Shown here: positions 1 to 9,326 of the stretch, piece after piece
Position numbering within the stretch: position 1 is the stretch's first letter
Layout of the letters: each line of letters opens with the position of its first letter
DNA from: Anaerolineaceae bacterium oral taxon 439
Lineage (GTDB): Bacteria > Chloroflexota > Anaerolineae > Anaerolineales > Anaerolineaceae
Direction: 5' to 3'
DNA length: 64,000 nt
Assembly: GCA_001717545.1 (NCBI GenBank)
Contig: CP017039.1
Span: forward strand, 682,001-746,000
The notes under the pieces: generated by a model
The model's input: the letters and a program-made list of their open reading frames with translations, nothing else
Told to the model about the DNA's origin: nothing
Databases searched by the model: none
Made by a program: the position numbers and the translations under genes

Positions 1-1
1 A

Positions 2-1978
2 GAAGATGAAAACAAACCATTAATCATGAGATTTGTTCCGTGGAATTATTCTGATAAGGATAATCTCATTAGTTTGTTTTTTCAAAGTTTAAAAAATAAA
101 ATAGAAGTTCAAGGTAACGAACAAATTAAAAATAAAGTAGGAAAAGCATTGAGTGATTATGCGGGAGCTTTTGATGCATTATCGATTGTGCCAGTGGTCG
201 GTTCAGGAGTTGCTGCAATGTTAAGGACTCTTGCTAAAGTACAAGGAACTAATCTTATGCAAGTTCCTGATTTGGATAAGACCAGAGAAAATCTTGAAGA
301 GGAATTGATAAAAGCTGATAAAAAAATTATTATCGTAATTGACGATATAGACCGATTAACTAATTCACAGATTAGAGATATTTTTCAGCTAGTTAAACAG
401 GTGGCGGATTTCCCTAATGTAATATATATATTGGTTATGGATAGAACCGTTGTTCGTCGTGCATTGACAGAGATGCATAACATAGATGGAAATGCATACT
501 TAGAGAAGATTATTCAGGTTCCATTCGAACTTCCGGAATTACGAAAAACTAAATTGCACAATATTTTACTTATCAAGCTTGATCAAATTGTTCGTGATTT
601 ACCTAAGGAAGTGGTATTAGATGAAAACTATTGGAGCAAAGTATTCACAAACTGCATAAGTCCATATATTAATACATTAAGAGATATAAATAGATTGGTT
701 AATGCTTTTCAGTTTAGGTATGAGATGCTATATCAAGAAACTTCTTTTGAGGATATGTTAGGTATTACAACTCTTGAAGTATTAGAACCAGAATTGTATA
801 AATGGATTTGCAATAATAAAGATGCTGTTTGTGGAGGACTTATGCATGGTTTGATATCAAGTATGGGTGATAAACCAGATTATTGTAAATTGTATCATGA
901 TGAATTTGTAAGTATTGGAATAGATCCAAATGTGGCGATAAGATGTATTTCAACAATGTTTCCTGTATTTTCAAAAGACGTTGGCGAATATCAGTATGAT
1001 TATCAATCGATATCAGATATTAGAGCGAGCATGAGGGTTGCTCATGAAGGAAGATTTGAATTATATTTTATGCTTGACTTGGACGATATAAAAGTTTCTA
1101 GAAGCATAATAAATGCATGCATCTTTGAGCTTGATAGAAAAGCATTGTGTACAGCTATTGAAGAAATCAACAATAAGGGAGATATTATCTATTTTCTAGA
1201 AGAAATCAGATCGCTAAGTGATAAGATACCATATGGGCGTTTGTCCTTAATCGCATCTGTGCTGCTTGATTTACACGGGGGATTTAAAGGTGAGAATTCA
1301 AAGAGCATTTTTTCAAGAGCGGCATGTGATGTAGCTAATTATTTTATAGAAAATATTATAAAAAAACTTAATACAGAGAAAGAAAAATATCAAATTATTC
1401 GCGCTGCAATAGAAAAAGTTGATAAAAATGGATTAGCGGCAATGGCTAGAATTATAAACGGCATAGAACTCTCATACGGAAGATTAGCAGGGGGTTCAGA
1501 AAATAGGGATAAACAAGCTGTAAGTTTAGCGCATCTTGAAGAACTTGAAAAAATTTATGTAGAAAAAATTCGTATTATTACAAGTTCTGAATCGATATCG
1601 GATATAAATGGATTTGGTCATGCTTTTTATTTATGGGAGAATCTTGATGAAAATGGAGTGACAAAATATCTGAAAAAAATATTCAAATGTGAAGTAAATA
1701 AACTTAAATTTATTTGTTCTATGGCAAGTAGGTGGAATGGCACTAATGGTAGTGGTTGGGGTTTTTATTCAAAAAACTATGAAAAATACATTTCACAAGA
1801 TGAAGTTTATAATATCATACAAAGTTTTGACAAAAATAAGCTGCATGAGTTTACTGAAATTGAGCAAATCAAATTAGCTTCATTTGTTTTGAATTACCAG
1901 ACGAATGAAATGGACCATGTTAATGAACAAAAGGCACAGAAGCTTGTAAATCGATGGAAAGCAGGCGAAGTTGAATAA
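2..1978 (+). CDS. KAP-family P-loop NTPase, C-terminal part (5' end outside window)
   Basis: The frame is open from the first bases of the window, so the ATG at 26 is internal and the gene starts upstream. The stretch around IIIVIDDIDRL (about residue 101 counted from that ATG) is a Walker B of the KAP/STAND type, followed by a segment on polarised hydrolysis partners (VIYILVMDR, then a long helical C-terminus). The Walker A is not in the window; the visible N-terminus (RFVPWNYSD) matches the segment that normally follows it in KAP NTPases. A hydrophobic stretch near residues 51-70 could be membrane-associated. KAP NTPases are often found in phage-defence islands; that role here is inference. 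The gene is far more AT-rich than everything downstream of about 2.5 kb, which suggests horizontal acquisition. Confidence 0.8.
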   Translation, partial: EDENKPLIMRFVPWNYSDKDNLISLFFQSLKNKIEVQGNEQIKNKVGKALSDYAGAFDALSIVPVVGSGVAAMLRTLAKVQGTNLMQVPDLDKTRENLEEELIKADKKIIIVIDDIDRLTNSQIRDIFQLVKQVADFPNVIYILVMDRTVVRRALTEMHNIDGNAYLEKIIQVPFELPELRKTKLHNILLIKLDQIVRDLPKEVVLDENYWSKVFTNCISPYINTLRDINRLVNAFQFRYEMLYQETSFEDMLGITTLEVLEPELYKWICNNKDAVCGGLMHGLISSMGDKPDYCKLYHDEFVSIGIDPNVAIRCISTMFPVFSKDVGEYQYDYQSISDIRASMRVAHEGRFELYFMLDLDDIKVSRSIINACIFELDRKALCTAIEEINNKGDIIYFLEEIRSLSDKIPYGRLSLIASVLLDLHGGFKGENSKSIFSRAACDVANYFIENIIKKLNTEKEKYQIIRAAIEKVDKNGLAAMARIINGIELSYGRLAGGSENRDKQAVSLAHLEELEKIYVEKIRIITSSESISDINGFGHAFYLWENLDENGVTKYLKKIFKCEVNKLKFICSMASRWNGTNGSGWGFYSKNYEKYISQDEVYNIIQSFDKNKLHEFTEIEQIKLASFVLNYQTNEMDHVNEQKAQKLVNRWKAGEVE

Positions 1979-2132
1979 GATAGTATAACTGTCAATTTGA
2001 TAAATATTATGATTATGTAATATAATAATTTATAATATATAACAAATTAAATATTCATAATTTAAAAAAATTAAAATATATATAAAGATGGCATGTAACC
2101 ATTGAAATTGATTAAAACTTAGTAATTGGCCC

Positions 2133-2402
2133 GGATCGCTCCTTCTCAAAGCGGCCAAAATTCTTGGCAGGAAAAACGTTCGTCAGGGCTTTTATGGCCA
2201 GGAGATCAACATTACGACGTATAATCTCTGCCGGATCAATATGTTTTTGCATGATATTGGTTATAATAAATTCAATGTCGCGCATGGGGATACGTTGATC
2301 GATCCGCAGCATTGGGACGACGAACCTTTCGAAGCGATCGTATTAAATCCCCCGTATTCGTTTGTTGGTTTGCCAATGATCTATACTTATCTTGCGTTTT
2401 AA
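2133..2402 (+). pseudogene. hsdM: Internal fragment of type I restriction-modification methyltransferase (HsdM)
   Basis: In the frame starting at 2133 the translation runs [32 protein letters not shown], then [17 protein letters not shown]. This is the canonical HsdM region from just after the SAM-binding glycine motif to the catalytic NPPY motif (codons 2346-2357). Only about 75 codons match. Upstream is AT-rich non-coding sequence, and after NPPYS the frame drifts and stops at 2402. There is no start codon, no N-terminal helical domain, no specificity subunit and no HsdR, so this is a dead remnant. It sits at the junction between the AT-rich block and the GC-rich chromosome, next to the KAP gene, consistent with a decayed restriction or defence island. 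Confidence 0.85.
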
Positions 2403-2533
2403 ACGAAGACCGTTATCTTCCATAAATATGGGGCGTTCGTTGCAAATGATGCAGTAGATAACACCTGAAAAAAGGATAAATCTGGAGTTCTCGTCCTCCA
2501 ATAAATATTCTGCCTTTTACAGTTAAAAAATAC
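2403..2533. other. Intergenic tail of the island, no supported gene
   Basis: Between the hsdM remnant and mfd there is no convincing gene. A minus-strand open stretch (about 2340-2515) reads [20 protein letters not shown] but has no plausible start with a ribosome site and matches no family I recognise. It may be another gene scrap of the same decayed island. No clear terminator for mfd was seen here. Confidence 0.3.
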
Positions 2534-5500
2534 TTACATCTTAGCTACCCGCTCCATCCGCGCCAGAACAGCTTCCCGCCAGTCGTCCGTCTCAAAATCA
2601 AGCCCTGTCAGCCAGTAAGCGTTCTTTCCAGCTCGAATCCCCTGCCCGACGTCCTCCAGTCCGCGCGTCTCGACGTTCCCCGGCAGCGGCGGGAAGCGCA
2701 GCACGATCGCAGCCGCCTCCTTTACCACAGCCGAAAGTCCGATTCGCTCGGCGAGGATCTTCAGTTGGATCTGATAAAAAAGGTTCCCAAGCGGTTCAGG
2801 AAGCGGCCCAAACCGATCGGTAAACTCATCCCGCAGCGCCTCCAGCTTCATCGAGTCATGCACCGCCGCAATTCGCCGGTACAGTTTAATCCGCGTCGTC
2901 CGCTCCGCGACGTAGCTTTCCGGAATTCCGATATCGAGCGGAAGCTCGACCGTAATCGGATCGAAAAGCAGCCCCATCTCTCGGGTCACCGCGATATCCT
3001 CGTCGGGAATCTCAACGCCCCTGATCTCTTTGACCGTCTTGACCGCCTGCGCCAGCATGCGCGTGTAAAGGCTGAAACCGATCGCGGCGATCGCTCCGCT
3101 TTGCTTATGCCCTAACAGTTCGCCTGCGCCGCGCATCTCCAGATCGCGCATCGCGATCGAATATCCCGCGCCCAGCTGTGTATTCTCAGCGATCACGTCA
3201 AGGCGTTCGATCCCTTCCGGCGTCGATTTCGTATTTCGGAAAAAATAAGCGTAGGCGCGCTGCGTGCTCCGTCCGACGCGTCCGCGAATCTGGTACAGCT
3301 GCGCCAGGCCCAGCGCGTCGGCATGATCGGCGATCAGCGTATTCGCGTTGGGAACGTCAAGCCCGGATTCGATAATCGAAGTGCTTAAAAGGATATCAAT
3401 TTCATGGCGGTAAAACGCGTCCATGACCGCCGAAAGCTCCTTTTCCGGAAGCTGACCATGTCCAACGCCGATCCGTGCCTGAGGAACGAGCGCTTCCAGC
3501 TGCTGCTTAACGACATAGATTGACTGAACGCGATTATGGAGATAGAAGATCTGGCCGTCGCGTTCGAGCTCCCGCAAAATCGCCTGACGAACGAGCTTCT
3601 CGGAATACGGACCGGCATGCGTTATCACGGCGACGCGGTCGTCGGGCGGGGTCGTAATACTCGAAATATCGCGCGCGCCTGTCAACGCCATGTACAGCGT
3701 CCGGGGGATCGGCGTTGCCGACATCGTCAATACGTCGACTTTCGTCCGCAGCTTTTTCAGGTATTCCTTCTGCGCGACGCCGAAGCGCTGCTCCTCGTCG
3801 ATCACGACGAGACCAAGATCCTTGAAGCGAACGTCGGCGGAAACGAGCCGGTGCGTCCCGATAATAACGTCGATTTTTCCATCGGCCAGATCGGCAAGGA
3901 TCCGTCGCTGTTCCGAGGCGGTCCGAAATCGGGAAAGCATTTCGACCGTGACCGGGAATGGGGCGAATCGCTGCGAAAAGGTTTCGTAATGCTGCTGCGC
4001 CAGGACGGTCGTTGGGACCAGGATCGCGACCTGCTTCCCTGCTGTCGCCGCCTTAAACGCGGCGCGCAGCGCGACCTCAGTTTTTCCGAAACCAACGTCG
4101 CCGCAGATTAATCGGTCCATCGGCCGCGGCCGCTCCATATCCGCCTTAACCGCGTCGATCGCCTTCTTCTGGTCCTCTGTTTCAAAGTATGGAAACGCGC
4201 CTTCGAGATCCTGCTGCCAGGGACTGTCTTCCGGGAAAGCGTAACCGTCGACGACCTGCCGCTTTGCGTACAGCTCGATCAGGTCTTCCGCGACCTCGAC
4301 GACCTTCTCTTTAACATGCTGCCTGACGTTCAGCCATTCCGTCGTCCCCAGGCGGGTCGGAACCGGCTCGCTCAGGTCCGGGCCGATATAATTCGTAACC
4401 CGATCGGCCTGATGAACCGGGACGTAAAGCTCGTCGCCCGCGGCATATAAAATTTTTAGAAATTCCTTCGATGAACCGTCGATCGAGCGCGTTACGATCC
4501 CGGCGTACTGACCGATTCCGTAATCGATATGAACAAGCCAGTCGCCAGGCCGGAACTCATCGATCCCGTTTTCCGACGTTTCGACCGCGCGCTGCGTTTT
4601 TCGCCGCGGAACGGGCCGTTCCCAACCGAAAATCTCCTGATCGCTCCAGAGCTGCGCCCGCGCTTCCCCATTTTCGCCTATCAGGCGGAACCCTTCGCGA
4701 AGCGTCCCGTTCAGGACCACCGGCGGTTTAAGCTCTTCTTCAGCGAGAAGCGCAGCGTCGATCATTTTTTGCAGCCGGGCGGACTGCCGGCTGACGATCG
4801 TGACCGGAACGCCCGCCGCTTCGCTTTGGAACGCGGCCTGGACCATGTCGCTCAGCTTCCCGCCGAAGCGCTCCGCCGGTTCAAAATCGCTGAAGTTCGC
4901 GGCGTTATCATCCTCCGTTTCGCCGCGCGCCCCCAGGTTCAGAAGATCAAACGATTCCATCCGGTCCCGTAGCTCCGACATCGAAACATACGGCTGCGGA
5001 AAATCCTCGGGGAGAAGGTGATCAAAAACCGACACGCCCCGCTGGCGTTCCGCCTGTTCCTCGATATCGTCCGCCTGATCCATGATCCGAAGCTCGTCGT
5101 CAAAGACGATCAGCGTATTTGATGGAAGATAATCGAGTAAACAGGCCTGAATCCGGTTCCGCAGCGGGATCATGAACTCGTCGGTTTCAATATCGGCGAA
5201 CGTCCCATCCGCAAGAGCCGGCGTAAAAACCTCGCGCGCCGGAGGAACGAGGATCCGCTCCGCTCTGCTGGTGTTGCGCTGCGTCGCCGCGTCAAAGGTA
5301 TACATCGCGTCGAGATCATCGCCGAAAAAATCGAGGCGGACCGGCGTTTTTTCGGTATATGGCCAAACGTCGAGGAGTCCGCCGCGCAGCGAAAACGATC
5401 CCTGTTCCCGGACGATTTCGCCGCCGGCGTAGCCGGTCTCACGCCAGAGGCGAGCCAGCGCCGTCGGACTTGCCTGCTGGGAGACACGGAGAATTTTCGT

Positions 5501-5956
5501 TGCTTTAAGAAACGCCTTCCGGTCGATCGTCCGCGTCATGACCGCCCGCAACGGCGCGACGATCAGCGGCGCCGCGGCCCCTTTCGTTTCACCGGGAAGC
5601 GCGCGTTTCGCTAACGAAGTCAGGACACGGATTCGCTCAGCACGAATTTCCGGGCCCCATGCGCCCGGTTCGTAAAAAAGCGGGTCCGGCGCGGGAAATA
5701 TCTGGACCGGCCGGGACTCGACCCAGAACTGAAGCTCGTCGGCGATCAGGTTCGCCGTCGACGGCTTATCGGTCAGGATCAGGATCGGACGGGTTCCGAC
5801 TTCCGCGAGCTTTGGATCCGAAGCAAGCGCCGCGATCAGCAAGGGCCGCCCGCTTCGAATCCATCCACGGCCGCCGCGTTCCAGGCGAAACTTGCGCAGC
5901 TCGTGAAAAAACGGCTGCGCCCGAATCATATCGAGAAGCGCGGCTTTGGAATTCAT
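2534..5956 (-). CDS. mfd: Transcription-repair coupling factor Mfd
   Basis: 1,140-residue SF2 translocase that removes stalled RNA polymerase from damaged DNA and recruits UvrA. Domain order fits the family: N-terminal UvrB-like module (residues 1-340), CarD-like RNA polymerase interaction domain (FRPGDWLVHIDYGIGQYAG, about 468-487), helicase Walker A GDVGFGKT (about 619-626), a DEEQ Walker B (VVIDEEQRFG), motif VI region (QIRGRVGRS), and the C-terminal TRCF domain. The length is typical. The start is the ATG at 5954-5956, which shares its A with the TGA of pth (TGATG), so translation is coupled; a TTG one codon earlier is less likely. Confidence 0.97.
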   Translation of the reverse strand: MNSKAALLDMIRAQPFFHELRKFRLERGGRGWIRSGRPLLIAALASDPKLAEVGTRPILILTDKPSTANLIADELQFWVESRPVQIFPAPDPLFYEPGAWGPEIRAERIRVLTSLAKRALPGETKGAAAPLIVAPLRAVMTRTIDRKAFLKATKILRVSQQASPTALARLWRETGYAGGEIVREQGSFSLRGGLLDVWPYTEKTPVRLDFFGDDLDAMYTFDAATQRNTSRAERILVPPAREVFTPALADGTFADIETDEFMIPLRNRIQACLLDYLPSNTLIVFDDELRIMDQADDIEEQAERQRGVSVFDHLLPEDFPQPYVSMSELRDRMESFDLLNLGARGETEDDNAANFSDFEPAERFGGKLSDMVQAAFQSEAAGVPVTIVSRQSARLQKMIDAALLAEEELKPPVVLNGTLREGFRLIGENGEARAQLWSDQEIFGWERPVPRRKTQRAVETSENGIDEFRPGDWLVHIDYGIGQYAGIVTRSIDGSSKEFLKILYAAGDELYVPVHQADRVTNYIGPDLSEPVPTRLGTTEWLNVRQHVKEKVVEVAEDLIELYAKRQVVDGYAFPEDSPWQQDLEGAFPYFETEDQKKAIDAVKADMERPRPMDRLICGDVGFGKTEVALRAAFKAATAGKQVAILVPTTVLAQQHYETFSQRFAPFPVTVEMLSRFRTASEQRRILADLADGKIDVIIGTHRLVSADVRFKDLGLVVIDEEQRFGVAQKEYLKKLRTKVDVLTMSATPIPRTLYMALTGARDISSITTPPDDRVAVITHAGPYSEKLVRQAILRELERDGQIFYLHNRVQSIYVVKQQLEALVPQARIGVGHGQLPEKELSAVMDAFYRHEIDILLSTSIIESGLDVPNANTLIADHADALGLAQLYQIRGRVGRSTQRAYAYFFRNTKSTPEGIERLDVIAENTQLGAGYSIAMRDLEMRGAGELLGHKQSGAIAAIGFSLYTRMLAQAVKTVKEIRGVEIPDEDIAVTREMGLLFDPITVELPLDIGIPESYVAERTTRIKLYRRIAAVHDSMKLEALRDEFTDRFGPLPEPLGNLFYQIQLKILAERIGLSAVVKEAAAIVLRFPPLPGNVETRGLEDVGQGIRAGKNAYWLTGLDFETDDWREAVLARMERVAKM

Positions 5957-6594
5957 CAATCTGCTTTCCCGTTATACTTCGTCATAGCGCACTGAATCCC
6001 ATCGACAACGAATGCCGTCGCCGCGTCCGCCGCGCGATCAAGAACGGCGGGGAGCTCCGCTTCTTCCTCTTTCCGGAACTTGCTCAGGACATAATCGGAA
6101 ACTATCATTCGGCCGGTCGGATGGTCGATTCCACAGCGCAGCCGCGCGAAATCCTGCGTCCCCAGCTGCTCAATCGTGGAAACCAGCCCCTTTTGACCGC
6201 CGGATCCGCCTCCGGGACGCATCCGCAGCGTTCCAAACGGCAGGTCGAGATCGTCATGCATCACGAGAAGACGGGTGAGCGGAATTTTATAATACCGCAG
6301 GAGCGCAGAAACCGCCTGCCCTGAAAGATTCATGAACGTCTGCGGCTTGGCGATCAGGACGCGCCGACCGTTGATCGTCGTGGTAGCCGTGATCGCTTTC
6401 AGCTGAGCTTTGTCTGCCGCTGTCCCTGCCCGTTCGCAGATACGATCGGCGACCATGAAACCGAAATTATGACGGGTTTCGCGGTATTCGCGCCCGGGAT
6501 TTCCCAACCCGACGAGCAGAAACGTTTCTCCGCCCGGTCCGGCGGAAGAGGAAGCCTCCCGCCTGTCTTTCAGTGCTCTGAAAAATTCCTCCAT
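5956..6594 (-). CDS. pth: Peptidyl-tRNA hydrolase Pth
   Basis: 212-residue esterase that recycles peptidyl-tRNAs released from ribosomes. Hallmarks are LLVGLGNPGREYRETRHN with the catalytic His, NFGFMVAD, KPQTFMNLSG, MHDDLDLPFG and the GGQKGL loop. A longer open frame runs upstream to 6822, but the ATG at 6592-6594 gives family length and leaves the upstream region to a separate small gene. pth and mfd form a pair: the pth stop and mfd start overlap by one base. Confidence 0.96.
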   Translation of the reverse strand: MEEFFRALKDRREASSSAGPGGETFLLVGLGNPGREYRETRHNFGFMVADRICERAGTAADKAQLKAITATTTINGRRVLIAKPQTFMNLSGQAVSALLRYYKIPLTRLLVMHDDLDLPFGTLRMRPGGGSGGQKGLVSTIEQLGTQDFARLRCGIDHPTGRMIVSDYVLSKFRKEEEAELPAVLDRAADAATAFVVDGIQCAMTKYNGKAD

Positions 6595-6632
6595 ACCTCG
6601 TCCTTTACTGACGCCGCCCGAAACCCATCTAA

Positions 6633-6794
6633 TTATCGATAACGATAGCTTCGAAGGTCGAATAATATTTTCAAGAAAAAGAAAAACAGGACCGTTAAGC
6701 CGGTCGCAATGAAGACCGTCAGGACGACCGTTCCGCTCGATATCGCCGCTGGATTCGGAACCGGCGTCGCCGTTGGCGCTGGCGTTATCTCCAT
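6633..6794 (-). CDS. Small single-pass membrane protein (53 aa)
   Basis: A short ORF with a strong ribosome site (GGAGG eight bases before the ATG at 6794). The product starts with a Thr/Pro-rich stretch (MEITPAPTATPVPNPAA), continues into one hydrophobic helix (about residues 21-45, TVVLTVFIATGLTVLFFFF), and ends with a basic tail (LRSYRYR). The topology suggests an outside or flexible N-terminus and a cytoplasmic C-terminus. It lies in a different frame from the over-long upstream extension of pth and ends 38 bp before the pth start, so it is probably first in the pth-mfd operon. Function unknown. Confidence 0.7.
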   Translation of the reverse strand: MEITPAPTATPVPNPAAISSGTVVLTVFIATGLTVLFFFFLKILFDLRSYRYR

Positions 6795-7098
6795 CGAAAG
6801 TTTTCCTCCGTTCCCATATCAATCTTTAAGTGTACATGAGAATTCGCGGTTTAACGAGGAAAATGCGCGATTTTCGGTGAAAGGGGCAAAGGATGTGAGC
6901 TGTCAAAGTAATGCGGCCAGGGACGGCGGGCGGAAAAGCTGAAGTGCAGCTGCATTTACTTTGTCAGATTGACCAAGCCTTTCGGAGAAGCCGCGGACAG
7001 CGCGGAAAAGAAGCGGAACAGTGCTCTATATTATAATAGGCCGAAAGGCGGAACCATTTCCGCTGAAATTATCTCGCCCAAATCGAAGAGGTAGAAGC
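6795..7098. promoter_or_regulatory. Divergent intergenic region with a -10-like box
   Basis: About 300 bp separate the minus-strand small gene and the plus-strand patatin gene. A TATAAT lies at 7032-7037 on the plus strand, placing a start about 55 bp before the patatin ATG; no good -35 box sits at 17 bp. An A/G-rich ribosome site (AGAGGTAG) precedes the ATG. Nothing else was recognised. Confidence 0.4.
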
Positions 7099-8331
7099 AT
7101 GGAACAAAACAGCATCATCAGAAAAATCACCGGCGCCGTTTTGACGCCGAGACTGACCCCTGAAAATTCATACGCGCTCGTTCTTTCCGGCGGCGGAACA
7201 CGAGGCGCATATGAAATCGGGGTCTGGAAGGCGCTGAAAGAACTCCGGATCCCGATTGGAGGCGTCTGCGGCACGTCGATTGGGGCGATCAACGGCGCAT
7301 TGTTCCTGACCAATACCGTCAGGGCAATCGAGAAAATCTACCTGAATATCAGGATGGACGATATCGTCGAAGTCAACGACAGCGTCAACCGCGAAAAGGA
7401 TCTCATGGCGCCGGAGAATATCAGGGCGATGGTCGGGAAGTTCCTGAATCAAGGCGGTCTCTCGAACGAAGCGCTGGCCAACCTGATCTCGGGCCATATC
7501 GACGTTCAGAAGATCTACCGTTCACCGCTCGATTTCGGCCTTGTCACCGTCGATATTAAAGGCCGCAAGCCGGTCGAATTATTTAAAGACGAGATCGCGC
7601 CGGAGAAAATGCATGAGTATATTCTCAGCTCAGCCAATTTCCCGATCTTCAAGCCGGTTAAATCCGAGGAGAAAGCGCTCATCGACGGGGGCCTTTACGA
7701 TAACATGCCAATCAACATGATGATCCGCCGCGGGTTCAAGAAAATTATTGCGGTCGATATCGACGGGACCGGCCATTTCCCGCCGATTACCGACCCGAGC
7801 GTCTACGTGAAACGGATCGTTTTTACTGAAGACCTGGGCGGCGTTTTCGAATTCAACCATGAACGGATCGAACGCAATATCAAGATGGGCTACTTCGACG
7901 CGCTGAAAGCGTTCCGCCGCGTCGACGGCTTTTTCCATTATTTCACGCGGGTGTACTTCCGGAAACTCCTGGATTATTTTGATCTGGAAACGCTCCGCGG
8001 AATCGAAAAAGCGGCGCAGCTGTATAAAATCGACCGCTACCAGCTCATCAAAGACGATTCGTTCCTGAAAACCGTAGCAGCGCAGCACAAAGAAGCGGTC
8101 GCGCGCTATCAGGCCACCAAGTCGACGAACTGGCTGACAACCCTGATCCAGGATCCGCGCAGGATTACCGAAATGATCGATGACGGGATTATCCTCGGCT
8201 GGGCGCAGGAACAGCGCGACAGCGCCGCCCGAATCCAGAAGAACTGGCTGACGGACCTGATGTCCGATTATTTCGCTGCTGCGAAAGGGATGACGGAGCT
8301 CGAAAACTACCTCCAGGAAGCGCGCGAATGA
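7099..8331 (+). CDS. Patatin-like phospholipase
   Basis: 410-residue serine lipid acyl hydrolase. It shows the patatin glycine-rich oxyanion loop (LVLSGGGTRGAYEIGVWKAL, about residues 28-47), the nucleophile elbow GTSIG with Ser60, and the second dyad residue in DGGLYDNMP (Asp196). The C-terminal 150 residues are a helical extension. No signal peptide is visible, so it is likely cytosolic or membrane-peripheral. The start at 7099 follows AGAGGTAG; an in-frame ATG at 7021 lies upstream of the probable promoter. It overlaps the next gene by ATGA. The three-gene set (patatin, epimerase, glycosyltransferase) suggests lipid or glycolipid metabolism, but the substrate cannot be read from sequence. 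Confidence 0.9.
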   Translation: MEQNSIIRKITGAVLTPRLTPENSYALVLSGGGTRGAYEIGVWKALKELRIPIGGVCGTSIGAINGALFLTNTVRAIEKIYLNIRMDDIVEVNDSVNREKDLMAPENIRAMVGKFLNQGGLSNEALANLISGHIDVQKIYRSPLDFGLVTVDIKGRKPVELFKDEIAPEKMHEYILSSANFPIFKPVKSEEKALIDGGLYDNMPINMMIRRGFKKIIAVDIDGTGHFPPITDPSVYVKRIVFTEDLGGVFEFNHERIERNIKMGYFDALKAFRRVDGFFHYFTRVYFRKLLDYFDLETLRGIEKAAQLYKIDRYQLIKDDSFLKTVAAQHKEAVARYQATKSTNWLTTLIQDPRRITEMIDDGIILGWAQEQRDSAARIQKNWLTDLMSDYFAAAKGMTELENYLQEARE

Positions 8332-9326
8332 TCGTTCTCGTCACAGGCGCGACCGGCTTTATCGGGGGCGCGCTCTGCCGTACGCTCGTTGAACGCGGAG
8401 ACCAGGTCGTCGCGTTTCATCGATATTCGAGCTCGCTCGCCGGATTGACCGACCTCCCGATTCAGCGCGTCATTGGCGACCTGACCGACGAAGCGTCGAT
8501 CCAGGCCGCGATGCGCTATTATCCTGACGCAGTTGTACATCTCGCCGCGCGCCGCCTGTCGACCCGTTCGCTCGATCCGCTCTACGCGGTCAACGTCGTC
8601 GGGGCGCGCCTTGTTTTTCAGGAAGCCTTCCGAGCGGGCGTTCGCCGCGTTGTCTTTGTCAGCGCCGCCTCGACGGTCGGCTGCGTCGTCGGACGCGCGC
8701 CGGACGGCGGGAAAATTATCCCGGTCACGGAGAGCCACGGGACCGAGCTTCGAATCGAGGACGAACCGTTTACCGCGTCGAAAAAGCTGGCGGAAACCGA
8801 AGCCCAGTGGGCGTTAGCCTACGGACTCGACGTTGTTACCGTCAACCCGGGCCAGGTTGTCGGGCCGGGAGACCGCTCCCGGAGAAAACTGAACCTGATA
8901 ACGCGGTTCGCGGAAAAACCGCCGGCCTTCCGCTTCGAGGGCGGAATCAACCTAATCGACATCCGCGACGTCGTCGATGGGCTTATTGGTGCGATCGACT
9001 ATGGCGAACGCGGACGGCGCTACCTGCTGACCGGAGAAAATCTCACCTACGACGATCTTTATCGTAAATTGTCCGAGATCACGGGGAAGCCCGCGCCGGC
9101 GCTGAAAATCGGATCCGGCGCGGTCAACCGCTACTTTCGCCTGAAACAGCGCGCGCGCAGCCTTTTTCCCGCCGGCGGAAGCGATTCGGACCCCGCGCGG
9201 CTCGCCGGGAAATATTACTTTTACAATAACGAGTCGTCGAGATTGGCGTTGCGGTTGCGTCCGGCGCGGCCGATCGGCGAATCGCTGAAAGACGCTTACG
9301 ACTGGCTGAAAGGAGAAAACGCATGA
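8328..9326 (+). CDS. NAD-dependent epimerase/dehydratase family protein
   Basis: 332-residue extended short-chain dehydrogenase. The N-terminal Rossmann motif is VTGATGFIGGALCRTL, with VVHLAA further in. The usual YxxxK is not evident: the equivalent region reads PFTASKKLAETEA, so the Tyr appears replaced while a Lys remains, as in several atypical members. It may therefore be a reductase of the dihydroflavonol reductase-like branch or a binding protein. It overlaps both neighbours by four bases (ATGA), indicating one translationally coupled operon. Confidence 0.85.
   Translation: MIVLVTGATGFIGGALCRTLVERGDQVVAFHRYSSSLAGLTDLPIQRVIGDLTDEASIQAAMRYYPDAVVHLAARRLSTRSLDPLYAVNVVGARLVFQEAFRAGVRRVVFVSAASTVGCVVGRAPDGGKIIPVTESHGTELRIEDEPFTASKKLAETEAQWALAYGLDVVTVNPGQVVGPGDRSRRKLNLITRFAEKPPAFRFEGGINLIDIRDVVDGLIGAIDYGERGRRYLLTGENLTYDDLYRKLSEITGKPAPALKIGSGAVNRYFRLKQRARSLFPAGGSDSDPARLAGKYYFYNNESSRLALRLRPARPIGESLKDAYDWLKGENA

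Noticed and set aside
2112-2312. 66-codon minus-strand open frame
   Set aside because: Opposite to the hsdM remnant, whose plus-strand translation matches HsdM; the minus frame matches nothing.
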